Made by a program: the position numbers and the translations under genes. 64,000 nucleotides of DNA. It comes from Ctenosaura bakeri. Lineage: Eukaryota > Chordata > Lepidosauria > Squamata > Iguanidae. Positions 19,901 to 64,000 of this stretch are shown here, piece after piece; position 1 is the stretch's first letter; each line of letters starts with the position of its first letter. The DNA is taken from NCBI GenBank assembly GCA_948474755.1, contig CAOLHI010002548.1, positions 184,378 through 248,377 on the forward strand. Direction: 5' to 3'. A model generated the notes under the pieces. It was given only the letters and a program-made list of their open reading frames with translations, was not told where the DNA came from and ran no database searches.

Positions 19901-22900
19901 ATTTCTGTATTGATGGGGGTTGGACCAGATGACCCTTGGTTTCCCTTCACAAATGTACAAAAGCCTCTTCTGCAACATTTAGCTGGGACATCTTATTCCC
20001 ACAAGGCAGGTCATTGTTCCACTGCAGCACCTTTCTCAGAACTTACATGTGCAGAGGTCAGAAAAGTTTACCAGCTTGTGGATGCTGGGAGTTGTAGTCC
20101 AGGAAAGGGGCTATTCTCAATCTCTGACTGTGATTCAGCTGCTCTGCACACACCCTAGCCCACGTAGAGGAAGGAGGGGACTTGTTTTCTGCTGCTCCAG
20201 AGACCAAGGAGCAATGGATTCAAGCTGCAGGGAAGGAGATTCCACCTGAACCTCAGGAAGAACTTCCTGACGGTCAGGGCTGTCCGGCAGTGGAATCTGC
20301 TGCCTCGGAGTGTAGTGGAGGCTCCTTCCTTGGAGATTTTTAAGCAGAGGCTGGATGGCCATCTGTCCAAGGGAGTGCTTTGAGGGTGTTCCTGCATGGC
20401 AGGGGGTTGGACTGGATGGCCCCTGGGGTCTCTTCCAACTCTGAATTTCTATGATTCTATGATTCTAAGAACAACCGCCAGAATCTGAGATGGCAGTGCG
20501 AGGAACAGTATCACTCTTTCTCTCTTCTGTGTGTATGTATGTAAAAAAGTGAGTGGAGGAAGTGTTGCCAATCCGTATTAAATAGCAGGTGTGGAAGCAC
20601 CCCGTCTTGCTGGCCCAGTCTTTTGGGCAAAAGCTCCCAGAACACACAGGGCTGGGCTGGGCACGAGCAGATCCACATGACACATTTGAAGACGAGGGGA
20701 ATGTGACGATGTGCCCCAAATCTGAGCTTAATGCAAGAGCAGCTTAATCTTACAACATTCCACAGTAGCTTCGCCCCCTCCCCATCCCCACAGCCGCCCT
20801 TTAAAACCTCCCTGAGGGGAGACCACCCTGGAGGTCTACAGCCACTTGGTCTCTCGAGCTGCCGAGCTGGTGAAGCAAAAGGGATTCTCATGACTGGGAA
20901 GCGGGGAGGGAAATCAAGCAAATTCCAGGCCTTCAAGAAAAACAATAGTAATAATCCAGTGCATGTGTGTGTTTGGAGAAGGAAGCCTTCCTGAAAAGCA
21001 CGGCCCTTTAAATGTAGATAACCAAAACTGTTACAAGATGCCCTTTACCCTTGCTGGTAAAGAACCGACACAGTGGCTGTTGTCCCGTGGATTCAAATTA
21101 CAAGGAAAGAGATCCCACCTAAACATTAAGAGGACCTTTTCTAATGCAAGAGCTGTTTGACAGTGGAAAGGCCAGACTCACAGGACGGTGGAGTCTCTGT
21201 CTTTGGAGATGCCTTCAAACAGAGGTTGAACGGACGTCTCTCACAAGTGGAGTCCAGCATGGCAGAATGGGGTCAGACTAGATGGCCCTTGTGGACCTTT
21301 CCAACCCTAAGAGTCTGTGACTCCATGATAAAAGTTCTCATCCTTGCGAGCTTTTGCTGGGCTTCTTTTAGAGCCAGGGCTCAGCAAAGCAGAGCGCTCA
21401 AGGGAGCATGCACAGAGTGCTTTCTCCCCCTCAGCCTGGGCAGATGGCCACGTCTCCACCATCCGGGTGGTGTGGAGTTCTAAAACCCCTCTGGTTTTAG
21501 AAAGCATTCGCTGACTGAAAGTGCAATATGTTGGCTGATCCAGTAGTCAAACTGCTGTTTTCCTTGACTTGCCTCTCAACCCAAATTTATCCCAGGTCTC
21601 AGAAGAAGGGAGAGCGTTCACAGGTGAGACAGAGACACCATCCTGAGAAACTGGGTGCTCGTGTTCAAAGAACAGGGACTGAGAGTATCTAGGATCACCA
21701 CAGCTTGTGGGCGCAATATGTGTAATATGTGCCTCCCCAAGGACTAAGCTCTTCTGGCCAGGGCCCCCCTCACTGTCCCACCAAGAGGGAGAAGATGATG
21801 TGGGAATACACGGGAGAAGGCCTTGTGGACACACCCTCTGACCCCAATGTTGGTTTCCTTTTGGTACCAGGTCAAAACAGAACTTTTTATTCATTCCATG
21901 GGACCTAATTTACATTTAGGTATGTAAAAAAATTTTTTAAAAACCCTTCTAGCCTTTTAAAGTTGCTTTTATTCCCTGGAGTTCTTTAATATGTTTTTAT
22001 CTTGTTTGCAGTTTTCATGGATTTTAATCTGAAATTGTTGAAATTCCTTATATTGTTTTATCTGTTTGTCAATAAATGGGTGGGGATTTTTAAAAAGTGT
22101 TAAATAATTGAGTCGGATTTGGCAAAATCACACACCAACATAGCCTCAGTCTCCTTTATCCATAAAATGGGTATTTTGGGGGAGAAAATGGGCATTTTAC
22201 AGCAAGGCCCTTTGCAGAGTCATTCAAAAGAGGGTAGGGACTGGAGGAAAGAGACAGGCTTGGCTTGATCAGCACAACATTTTTGCCACAACTACAGGCA
22301 AGAAAGAGTGGGAGCTGAAGTATTGATGGGATGGAGTAGAGAGGAAGAGAATTTAAAGCTGGACTTCAAAAGGTAATATTGGGAAAATTCACAATTAAAA
22401 ATAAATAAGGAAAAGTGATCCGGTCCAGGGCCATTTCCTCACTAGACTGTTCTAACGCTATCATTCCACTTGCAACCTCCTATGGAATCCTGGGGTTTGC
22501 AGTTTTGGGAGGGGCCACCCCTCCTGAAACTGGAATGATACCGCTATAACAGTCTAGTGCGGAAATGGCTTTAGTCCTGGAAAAGAAGTTCAGACTCAGC
22601 TTACACCGTTTCTACTGAGGGGTGAAGGGACACCATGTCAGTAAGATGTTGCTTTTTCTTTTCAAGGTCAATCTGAGAGCTTTTTGCCAGGTTTATTACA
22701 AGCCCAGGAGCTGAAAACAACCCTCTGGAAGCCCCACCTTTGAACGGACACCCAAGTTCTGAAATTTTCAGGGCCGGAATGGACACTTCTGAATTGGAAA
22801 ATGGTCTTTCTCCCTCCCTACCCTCCACTTCCAGTCCTTGACACCTGATAGGGGTTAGTTGGTATACAACGGTACCTCTGAACCTGTGCAAAGTATTAGA

Positions 22901-23503
22901 TCTTTTTCTTTTTCCCATAGGCCCATTCCTGTCTTCAGGGCCAATGCAGAGGGCCATTCTCATCCCTTTTTTGGACATCTCTCTGGGGGATTCTGGGAGT
23001 TCTCATCCAAAAAAGCAACTTTTCCAAGCTCCCTCCCTCACCGCCTCCCAGATCCTGTTCTGCAGCCCTTCCCTGCTAAGATGGTTTGCACATTCCTCCC
23101 CAGAGGCACCTACCTTGGAGTGGCAGAGGACACCGAAGGCTACCAGGACCCCAGCAGGGAGCAGGATGATGCCAAAAGTGACCCCCACCAGAAGGAGGTT
23201 GAGGCCCCCGACCAGCAGGTTCTGAAGCGTGACCAGGACGGCACAGGCCCAACAATCCAGGGACCCCCGAAGCTCCAAAGCCCCCTCACCAGCATAAGGA
23301 GGGGGGGCCAGTGGGGAGACCCCCGATGGGCTTTCACGGTCTGGGGAGCCCGGCGTGGCTTTGGGTGAGCGGGTGTCCAAACCCATCTTTTCCTCAAGGC
23401 TCCAGATTCCTTCCTTCTTTCCCTCAACAGCCCCACAAGCCGAGCTTTCGGCGCTCCCGGCCTCCTGCTTTGCGCTCTGGCTGGGCTGGACTGTCTCCTC
23501 CAT
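16657..23503 (-). CDS. TMEM88: Transmembrane protein 88 (2 coding exons)
   Basis: Exons 23503-23114 and 16923-16657 join in phase 0 to give up to 218 residues; human TMEM88 has 159. Residues 82-130 (LDCWACAVLVTLQNLL... to GVLCHSK) hold the first hydrophobic segment or hairpin. Residues 149-170 (VALLVVGFTLAVPLLVLALAAY) are the second membrane span. The protein ends in Val-Trp-Val, the PDZ ligand that family knowledge says binds Dishevelled to damp Wnt/beta-catenin signalling. The first in-frame ATG gives an N-terminus about 55-60 residues longer than in mammals. A TATAAA at 23511-23506 sits directly upstream of that ATG, so transcription from it would start inside this frame and favour Met40 (23386), giving 179 residues. 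Identity is secure; the start is not. Confidence 0.9.
17935..18065. repeat. Tail of a tRNA-type SINE
   Basis: The phrase GTCGCTGTAAGTCAAAATTG matches the 3' 'GCCATAAGTC' tail seen in the other SINEs of this window. Only the tail is left. Confidence 0.4.
18066..18290 (+). mobile_element. 5S-rRNA-derived SINE
   Basis: Positions 18,070-18,150 resemble the 3' two thirds of 5S rRNA, including its internal promoter region: TATCTGATCTTGGAAGGCAA, then GGTTAGGACTTGGATGGGAG and CAGATGCTGGGGG. The body that follows ends GCCATAAGTCAACAGGATTC, then TTGAAGGCACATGGACACA, which resembles the tail of tRNA-type SINEs in squamates. It is not a functional 5S gene: the 5' third is missing and substitutions are many. 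Confidence 0.75.
18895..19225 (+). mobile_element. CR1 LINE 3' fragment, degraded
   Basis: It carries CR1 phrases in the sense direction: GGAGAAGAGAAGACCG, AATGGGCTGCCTCAGAG, TTTAAACAGAGGTCGGATGG and a final GTTCTGTGATTCTGTG. Many substitutions and indels indicate an old copy. Confidence 0.7.
20155..20466 (+). mobile_element. CR1 LINE 3' fragment
   Basis: Sense copy from GTAGAGGAAGGAGGGGACTT to the terminal octamers TCTATGATTCTATGATTCTA at 20,447-20,466. It is closely similar to the antisense copy at 7212-7832 and truncated near 20,155. Confidence 0.9.
21085..21330 (+). mobile_element. CR1 LINE 3' fragment, degraded
   Basis: GAGATCCCACCTAAACATTA, then AGAGCTGTTTGACAGTGGAA and GACTAGATGGCCCTTGTGG are CR1 3' phrases. 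The terminal octamers are decayed (GTCTGTGACTCCATGA). Confidence 0.7.
22429..22569. repeat. Palindromic MITE, short centre
   Basis: The left arm GGCCATTTCCTCACTAGAC and right arm CAGTCTAGTGCGGAAATGGC surround a reduced centre; part of the right arm is deleted. Confidence 0.8.
23114..23503 (-). CDS. TMEM88: TMEM88 coding exon 1
   Basis: Residues 1-130 in the longest reading. The donor is TCCAAG|GTAGGT. Residues 1-80 are low-complexity and poorly conserved. The DCWACAVLVT block begins the conserved part. Confidence 0.85.
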
Positions 23504-25160
23504 CCTTTATAGGCTTGTATCCCTCTCCACCCCCTGCCGGCCCAACCTCCCTCCCTCCAGGATAATCTAGGAATGCTCCCCCCAACACACACACACACAC
23601 GCCCTCATCTGAAACAAGCCACCAGCAGGAGTTTTCTTTCACGTCCCCTCCCACCTCAACCAGCCTTCCAAACTTGTCCATCCCAAGGGATGCAGGCTCA
23701 TTCCTAAAAAAAAAAGGGGGGGGGAAGGAGAAGGGTCTCTCCCTTGCACTCAAATTCCAAAGATGCTTCTCTTTCCCCCCTCTTTCTCTGCCATTCATCC
23801 ACCTCCGTACTCCTGCCCTCCAGGGTATACCAGAGCCCTGCTAAGTCCCGGTGCGTGGCCGTGTCTGCAAATGCTGTGATTCGCATGGAACACTCGCAGA
23901 GACATTGTGGGTCCATAGGTGCTAGGAATATGCTAGGAAGCAAGGAAAGGTGGCTGGGTATTTTTGAGGGGGAGAAGGCCATGCTCACCGTACCCCACAT
24001 TTTCACAGCTTCCAAGTCTCATCCACCAGATCCCCGTCTCCATGCCTGGAAAAGTTCCTTTTGTTGGACTACACTTTCAAAATTGTAGGGGGTGGGCAAG
24101 GACAGAAGGGACTCAGGGGCCCAGATGCGCACAGGCCGTTTTTCTGTTCCAGACCCATCATAAAATCACAGAGGTGACTTTCTAATCCAACCCTCTCCCA
24201 TTCAGGAACACACAACTAAAGCACTCCTGAAAAACATGCACCCAAGCTCTCTTTAAAAAACTCCCACCACTCTCTGAGGCAGGCAAGTCCAGTTACATCA
24301 AAACAAATGGGAAACACACACAACTGGAATTGGGGAAAAGTTGCTTTTTGGGCAACTACTCCCCTGAAGAATTCTGGGAGTTGCCTTCCCAAAGGTAACT
24401 TTTCCCCTATTCTGTGCAATTTGTATTTGCCCATGCAGGTGTACAGGAACCCTTCAGATGTTTGCTATTAAAAACAACCCACTGGCCACTTCCACCCTCC
24501 CAGACCCTTCCAAGGCGCGAAGGGCACCTCGCCTTTCCACCAGAACAAGAAACAAACATGGCTTTAAATTGTGTGCGCACTTCCAAATAAAAAGATACTC
24601 CTGAAATGGCCAATATCCTTTCCTCTGCAATGGTGCAAAAACACGTGGGCTTCAGAACCCAACGATGCGATTGTGGGTTTGCAATTCCAAGACAGAACCG
24701 ACAAACTAGAAGAATCAACATTAATGCACCATCTATCCTAACGAAGCGTCCTAGAAAACTCAAAAGCTTGTGCCCTGCTGTGCATTTCATTTGGTCCTAA
24801 TAAAAAGTACTGTTCCATTTTGGATCGTTTACTCAGCACCAAAAGTGTAACTTCTGACTTTGGTTTCCTGGAAAAATTTTCCCATTCGAAACCAAACCTA
24901 TCACCCGCTCTTGCAGCTGAGTAAGACATCTGACCTTCTGAGTACCAGGCGTTGCAACTTCCTAGCAGCAAACGCTTCCATCCTGTTCTGTAAACTTCTC
25001 AAAGAAGGAAAAGAGAGGGGGGAAAAAAGGGAGAGGCTGGTTTCTTTATCTCTGTGAGTTAATTTAATTTTTTTTTTTACATTTACAAAATAAGATTTGC
25101 TTTCTCCTTGTCCCCTACAGTACAATAAGAATCCATTTTTGTGTATCTTTGTTTCCAGAG
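23504..25160. other. TMEM88-KDM6B intergenic region
   Basis: This is the 5' flank of TMEM88 and the 3' flank of KDM6B. An (AC)n run lies at 23,589-23,600, a decayed antisense CR1 at 24,163-24,290 (CAACCCTCTCCCATTCAGGA) and a copy of the short 'CTCCCAGAA' repeat at 24,333-24,410. No exon is supported. Confidence 0.5.
23506..23511 (-). promoter_or_regulatory. TATA-box-like element at TMEM88
   Basis: On the minus strand CTATAAAGG ends 2 nt before the upstream ATG at 23503. A functional TATA box would place transcription start roughly 25-30 nt downstream, inside the long reading frame. This argues for Met40 as initiator. Confidence 0.45.
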
Positions 25161-27164
25161 TAGCTAGATGTTCATCTGTTTTATTACAGTGTGTTTGTGT
25201 TAGGAAGGGAGGGCGGGAATTTGGGAATTAAAAAGTGCAGGTTTCGGAAGGAAGAGATTTTTACAATGTAGGGTGGGGTGAAGTTCTGTTAAAAATGGAA
25301 ATCAACAGATGAACCAGGTTGAAGCTCTTTTTTCCCTTCGCCACCCTCCCCCCCCTGGCAAGAAAACTGAGCACCATGTCAAGGAAAATGTTAACAAGAC
25401 AAAAATAAAACATTTAGAAATTCAATAAAAATTCCCGATAGAAGTCAAAAAAAAAAGAAACAACAAAAAAGAGGACATTTAAAAACAAAAATAAAACAGA
25501 TACATTGACATCGTAAAAAGTTATTTCTTAAAAAAAAAAAAGCTGGATCAAACCCCATTAAAGGACCAATAAATAGAGAAATCATTACCAAAAAGACATA
25601 TAAATTAAAAAAAGAGAGAGCAAGGTTGAAAAAAAAGAGAGATTGAACATTTACAAATTGCAAAACAATTCTGAGGCATGGAGGTACAAATTTTAAAACG
25701 AAAAAATAAAATTACCCCAAATCTGAGACGTTTGTTTGTTTTCGAATGACCTGGGAGCCAAAAGCATGCAGAAGAAAGGGAGGGAGGTCGCTTCCTTTAG
25801 GAAGAAGGGGGAAACTGAGGTTAAAGAGTTAAGATTTAAATCATTTAATCAGCTAAAGGTGAAACATTAACGGTGAGAGTTAAGGGTGTTTTGTAGATCT
25901 AGGAAGGATGAAAGTTAGAGCGTTAAGGGTTCACTGTTAGTTTGCCCCTTCCCCAAATGGTAGGGGGGGTTTAGAGCAGGCCATGAAAATGCCTAAGGAA
26001 AGGGGGAAAGAGACGTCGAGTCTCTGACCCCCTTTTTGCCAAAAAATTCTCCCATCTACCCGTGTGTCTGATTTGGGGCAAGCACCATATCCTCTGCACA
26101 GGGCTGGGCTTTCACCATCCCAACTCACCGCACTAGAATTAACCTGTGCCTCGCACAAACATTTCAGCCGGACTCATTTTTATATTTTTTTTTTTGTTGG
26201 TTTTCTGTTTTTGTTTTTTAAAAGCAGTTTCTAATACAAACCAGGATTTTTTTTTCTTATATTTATATATATAATATATAAAAGGATGTAAGAAATCAAA
26301 ATGTCCATCAGAATAATTAAAAACCACACGCGCAATAGGTCTCCCTTCCCACCCCTCCGATATATATAAATCCATGTACACGCTCTCCCCCCTCCCAGTG
26401 AGAAGTTCACCCAGAGAGAACTGAACCCATAAAAGTCCTGTGTTAAGAAACCCGTATTAATTTTTTTTTTGCTTGCTTGCGTTCTTGTTTTTCCAAAACT
26501 CTCTCTCTTTTTTTTTTCCTTTTAAATTTCCAACAAGGAAAAAAAAACGCAATCAAAAGAAATCAAACCAAACCACACATCCCCAAAAGTAATAGCTTGT
26601 CTCTCTGTTCCACATTTTTTGCTCTCCACCGCAGTGAGAAAGAGAGAGAGAAAGAGGAAAATTAATGCTCTTGTGAAGAAGGAAACCTTTCTGTCTCCTT
26701 TTAATCTGTTCCTTGGAGCTCCTGATCCTCTGTCCAAGGGAAAGCCAGGCACGGTGAAGGTGGAGTCCGATGTGGAAATGGGAGGGAGAACTTGCCATGC
26801 TCCAGATTCCCACCAGAGAGAATGCCTGTTACCTTTCCATTCAATTTTGCTGCCCTTCTTTTTTTTTTAATTCAGTTTTTTTTTTCTTTTAATACAAAAT
26901 CAGCACCACCCAGAGGGAGAAAAAAAGTTCATTTCGAAGAATAAATTAAAAAGGGGTCCATTGTTGGAACGTCTAGGTTATTCCGGTTCTGTGTGTCGCT
27001 CCAGCCCAGCAGAGGCGTGAGTGAGTGGATGGTTGGAGGCTCAGCTGCTATTAAAGGGAGGGGGAGCAGGCTAGAGGGACCCCCTCCGCCACGCCCACGG
27101 CGAGCAGGGGAGCGGCCAGCACGGAGAGATGAGCCCAGACGTCCGCGTCTGGGCAGGGTATGGC
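25160..27164 (-). other. KDM6B: KDM6B 3' UTR (putative)
   Basis: About 2 kb follow the KDM6B stop codon on the minus strand. This stretch has no recognisable interspersed repeat, which is unusual here. Large parts are AT-rich with many T-runs, as expected of a long UTR; the part nearest the stop is GC-rich. The downstream end is set by the AATAAA at 25185-25180. An alternative nearer end cannot be excluded. Confidence 0.5.
25180..25185 (-). terminator. Candidate KDM6B poly(A) signal
   Basis: The minus strand reads GTAATAAAACAG here, about 1.98 kb after the stop codon. It is a canonical hexamer, but other A-rich sites upstream in the UTR could also serve. Confidence 0.4.
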
Positions 27165-61203
<34,039 letters not shown>

Positions 61204-62185
61204 CCAGTCTGGAGGAGACAGGGATAGAAGATGGGTGAGAAGAAAGCATGGGATTTGGAACTTCCTCTGTCCCACCCCCTTGTGCCCACCTCTTCCTGTG
61301 TAGGAAGTTCCCACCCACCCCTGACCCCATGCCATTTTTCCTCTTCTAGGGAGTGCTTGGAAAAATTACTTTTTGGCTACAACTCCCAGATTTCATGCTG
61401 GCTAGGGCAAACTGGGATCTATACTCACCCAAAGTAATTTTTCCAAACTTTACAACAGAGCAACTGGCTGAGGGATGGGGTAGAATCTGCGAGTTGAAGT
61501 TACAAAAAGTAACTTTTCATCAAGCTCTTTACTGTACTGAACAGAAAGGAATCTACCCTCTTTACTTCCAAGAACTAAAAATCATTAGGGACAACTATTG
61601 ATCGCCGACTTTTTGGCTTCCCCACTCCAGGTGCACCCCCTTTTCTCCCCACTTCGAACACCTGACCCTGGGGCTTGCCTCCTCTCTTTCCCAATTAGCA
61701 GCTGTCCTTCAAAATCCCAGCACAACCACTCCATCAACTCCTAGTCTAGCAGCTTTCCAGCTATAATATGCTGGATGATGAGAGCTGTAGTCAAACACAT
61801 TCTGCGAGTGCCATGGTTGGGGAAAGCTAAGTGGAACCTGAGAACATTACTTATTTGGACTCCTCCTCCCCAAAATACCGGCTTTGGGATTTGGCACTGG
61901 GGTTCAAGAAAGGATTTTTCACAAGCCTGGAGACTGATATATAGATTCTCAAATGTTGCCATTATACTCAGCTCATTATCTGGACATTTGTTTTCCTATT
62001 TATACACACCAGTAACTAATGAATCAGTGATTAGAGAGATTTTGCAGTATTTTAAAAGTACACTATTATTACTAGCCTTTTAAAATACGTGTTTTATATA
62101 TTTGGGCAAGCCACTTTGGGCCTTTCTTTTTTTTCTCTCCCTTTGATTGTAGAAGGAAGGAGAAGTATCTGGAAAATAAAATAGA

Positions 62186-62572
62186 TCATAGAATTATAGA
62201 GTTGGAAGAGACCACAGGGGCCATCCAGTCCAACCCTCTGCTAAGCACGAACACCTATCAAAGCATTCCCAATAGATGGCCATCCAGCCTCTGCTTAAAA
62301 ACTGACAAAGAAGGAGACTCCACCACACTCCATGGAGGCAGCAGATTCAACTACCGGACAGCTCTGACCATCAGGAAGTTCTTCCTGAGGTTCAAGTGGA
62401 ATCTCCTTTCCTGCAGCTTGAATCCATTGCTCCTTATCCTAGTCTCTGGAGCAGCAGAAAACAAGCCCGCTCCCTCCTCAACATGACATCCCTTCAAATA
62501 TTTAAACAGGGCTATCATGTCCCCTCTTAACCTTCTCTTCTGAAGACTAAACATACCCAGATAGATCAGTCT
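62186..62572 (-). mobile_element. CR1 LINE 3' fragment (antisense)
   Basis: From ATCATAGAATTATAGAGTTG to CTTCTGAAGACTAAACATAC; 5' truncated. A T-rich L2-like tail (62,085-62,180) directly precedes it. Confidence 0.9.
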
Positions 62573-62739
62573 CCCTCACTGTAAGGTATGCTTTGACTAT
62601 AACTCCCATCATCCCCATATTGAGAGAATGAACAGTTTTAGCCTAACCCATGCGGAGGGCGTCAGATGGAGGAAAGGGTGAAGCACAGGAATACGCAAAT
62701 ATTTGTCACAACGCCCCCAACATTTCACAAATTGCAACA

Positions 62740-63080
62740 TCAAGAAAGTAGCCAAGCAGATAGAAGTTATTAACGAGGCAGAAGAGACAAGCTAAGATCA
62801 TAGAATCATATGATTCAGCAGTTTGCTTTCGCCTGACTGTACAGAGAAGGGCAAGATTCCATCGCCTTCTCTCCTCTCCCTCTGCTGAGTTAACGGAGTG
62901 CAAACAACTTTTGCACTTTGAACTCAATTTTCACCAACTGAAGTAAGGTGAGAACAAAGGAGGGGAATGTGAAAAGCAGAAAGCAACTGTGACATTTTAA
63001 AAGCAGCCAAGGAAGTGGGACAGCAGAGGATTATTCAGGACTAATCCCTGACAAATCAGAGCAGTTGGAGAGTATATGTC
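62740..63080. repeat. Unclassified dispersed repeat, copy 2
   Basis: This is the counterpart of 45,440-45,790. Shared order: GAGGCAGAAGAGACAAG region, CTCTGCTGAGTTAACGGAG, TTTTGCACTTTGAACTCAAT, GTGGGACAGC, CAGTTGGAGAGTATATG. It adjoins the putative KDM6B 5' UTR exon. Confidence 0.55.
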
Positions 63081-63136
63081 CCCCAAAATCTAGTTCCCGC
63101 CCTCCCTGGCTGCTTGTTCCCCTGTTTTTCTCTTAC

Positions 63137-63275
63137 CTCTTCTGCTGCAGTGGATGCGTCTTGGTACCCCACCCTCCACCCCCCCAGGATCTGAGCGACG
63201 GGTGCCCCCACCCGGTCGCTGCTGGCTGTGCGTCCTCTGATGTGGCCTCTCTTCTGGTCACAACCACATATAATG
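63137..63275 (-). other. KDM6B: Probable KDM6B 5' UTR exon
   Basis: On the minus strand a strong pyrimidine tract and acceptor (CTCCCCACCCCAG|CATTA) are followed 139 nt later by a good donor (AGAAGAG|GTAAGAG). The segment is GC-rich, has no conserved protein reading and lies 1.9 kb upstream of coding exon 1, whose own 5' UTR is just 5 nt. An upstream non-coding exon is therefore required. The promoter probably lies beyond the right edge. Confidence 0.5.
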
Positions 63276-63456
63276 CTGGGGTGGGGAGGGGGACAGGGAG
63301 AGAATGGAAGGGCGGAAAGAATAAAATGAAGAAACGGTTATTGTAGGTTGCTTGCTTCTTTCTGAATTAATTGCAACTCATGCTGACTCCATACTCTAGA
63401 GTAAAGCATGCCAGACATATGACAAAATATGACCAAAACATAATGAATATATCTAT

Positions 63457-63635
63457 GGCCATTTCTGCACTAGACTGTTATAGCACTATTATTTCACTTC
63501 CAACATCCTATGGAATCTTGGGGTTTGTAGTTTAGTGAAGGGCCGACTGGCCCCTCCCTAAACTGCAAACCCCAGGATTCCATAGGATGTTGAAAGTGGA
63601 ATAATACGTTATAACAGCCTAGTGTGGAAATGGCC
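63457..63635. mobile_element. Palindromic MITE with 3-bp TSD (TAT)
   Basis: GGCCATTTCTGCACTAGAC to GCCTAGTGTGGAAATGGCC, 179 bp. TAT at 63,454-63,456 is repeated at 63,636-63,638. Confidence 0.88.
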
Positions 63636-63638
63636 TAT

Positions 63639-64000
63639 ATATCTGTCTTGATATTTAGTGCTCTTTAAAAGCATTTTAACTTTTTATAAAAGCATATTTT
63701 TAGGCTTAAAATAGTATTTTAGGTTAAGAAGAACTCAAAACTCACAAGTAGAACGAGGACATAAAAGCCTACTAATTTTTTATTATTAGAAATCATTATT
63801 TTTAATTGTTGAGTTATTTAACAAGTTTCACTTATTAAAACCAGAATCAGTTAGAATTGTTATTGCTGTTTACTTTTGCTTACGCAAATATTTGAACACA
63901 GTTTTACAATGCAGGAAGGGTATATAATGTATTCCAGTGCTTAGCATTAAGAAAGTGAATTAATAATTAAGAAACTGAATTAATTAATTAATTAATTAAT
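63639..64000. other. AT-rich end of window
   Basis: No gene or known repeat is seen up to an (ATTA)n run at 63,979-64,000. Confidence 0.6.

Overview
The window is nuclear DNA of a vertebrate, most likely a squamate reptile (lizard). The genes have GT-AG introns. The interspersed repeats are CR1 and L2-type LINEs, an L1 fragment, tRNA- and 5S-derived SINEs, and many short palindromic DNA transposons. The gene order is that of the KDM6B-TMEM88-NAA38-CYB5D1 block on human chromosome 17p13.1, read in reverse. The squamate assignment rests on repeat style and is an inference; the gene identities rest on protein similarity along the whole coding length.

Layout: CYB5D1 (minus strand, 4 exons, about 2.07-6.14 kb) and NAA38 (plus strand, 3 exons, 6.38-11.51 kb) are head to head across a 236-bp CpG-rich bidirectional promoter. 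A gene-free stretch (11.8-16.6 kb) follows. TMEM88 (minus, 2 exons) spans 16.66-23.50 kb with a 6.2-kb repeat-filled intron. KDM6B/JMJD3 (minus, 20 coding exons) runs from a start codon at 61,203 to a stop at 27,165. A long AT-rich 3' UTR continues to about 25.2 kb, and a probable 5' UTR exon lies at 63.1-63.3 kb. All KDM6B splice sites could be placed with matching phases. The model gives about 1,588 residues and keeps every catalytic residue: Fe(II) ligands H1335, E1337 and H1415; 2-oxoglutarate contacts K1326, T1332 and N1345; zinc cysteines C1520, C1523, C1547 and C1550. The one defect is a frame break inside the large proline-rich exon, best explained by one missing base in a C run.

Roles (family knowledge): KDM6B removes H3K27 methyl marks, TMEM88 restrains Wnt signalling through Dishevelled, NAA38 is the small Sm-fold subunit of the NatC N-terminal acetyltransferase, and CYB5D1 is a cilia-associated cytochrome-b5-like protein. 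They are neighbours by conserved synteny, not an operon or pathway.

The most unusual content is in the repeats. One palindromic MITE family (ends GGCCATTTCCGCAC) occurs about a dozen times. Two copies sit inside CR1 elements, which exposes a 3-bp target-site duplication. A second short repeat family carries a motif very close to the ZNF143 (Staf) binding site. I did not find a new multigene system.
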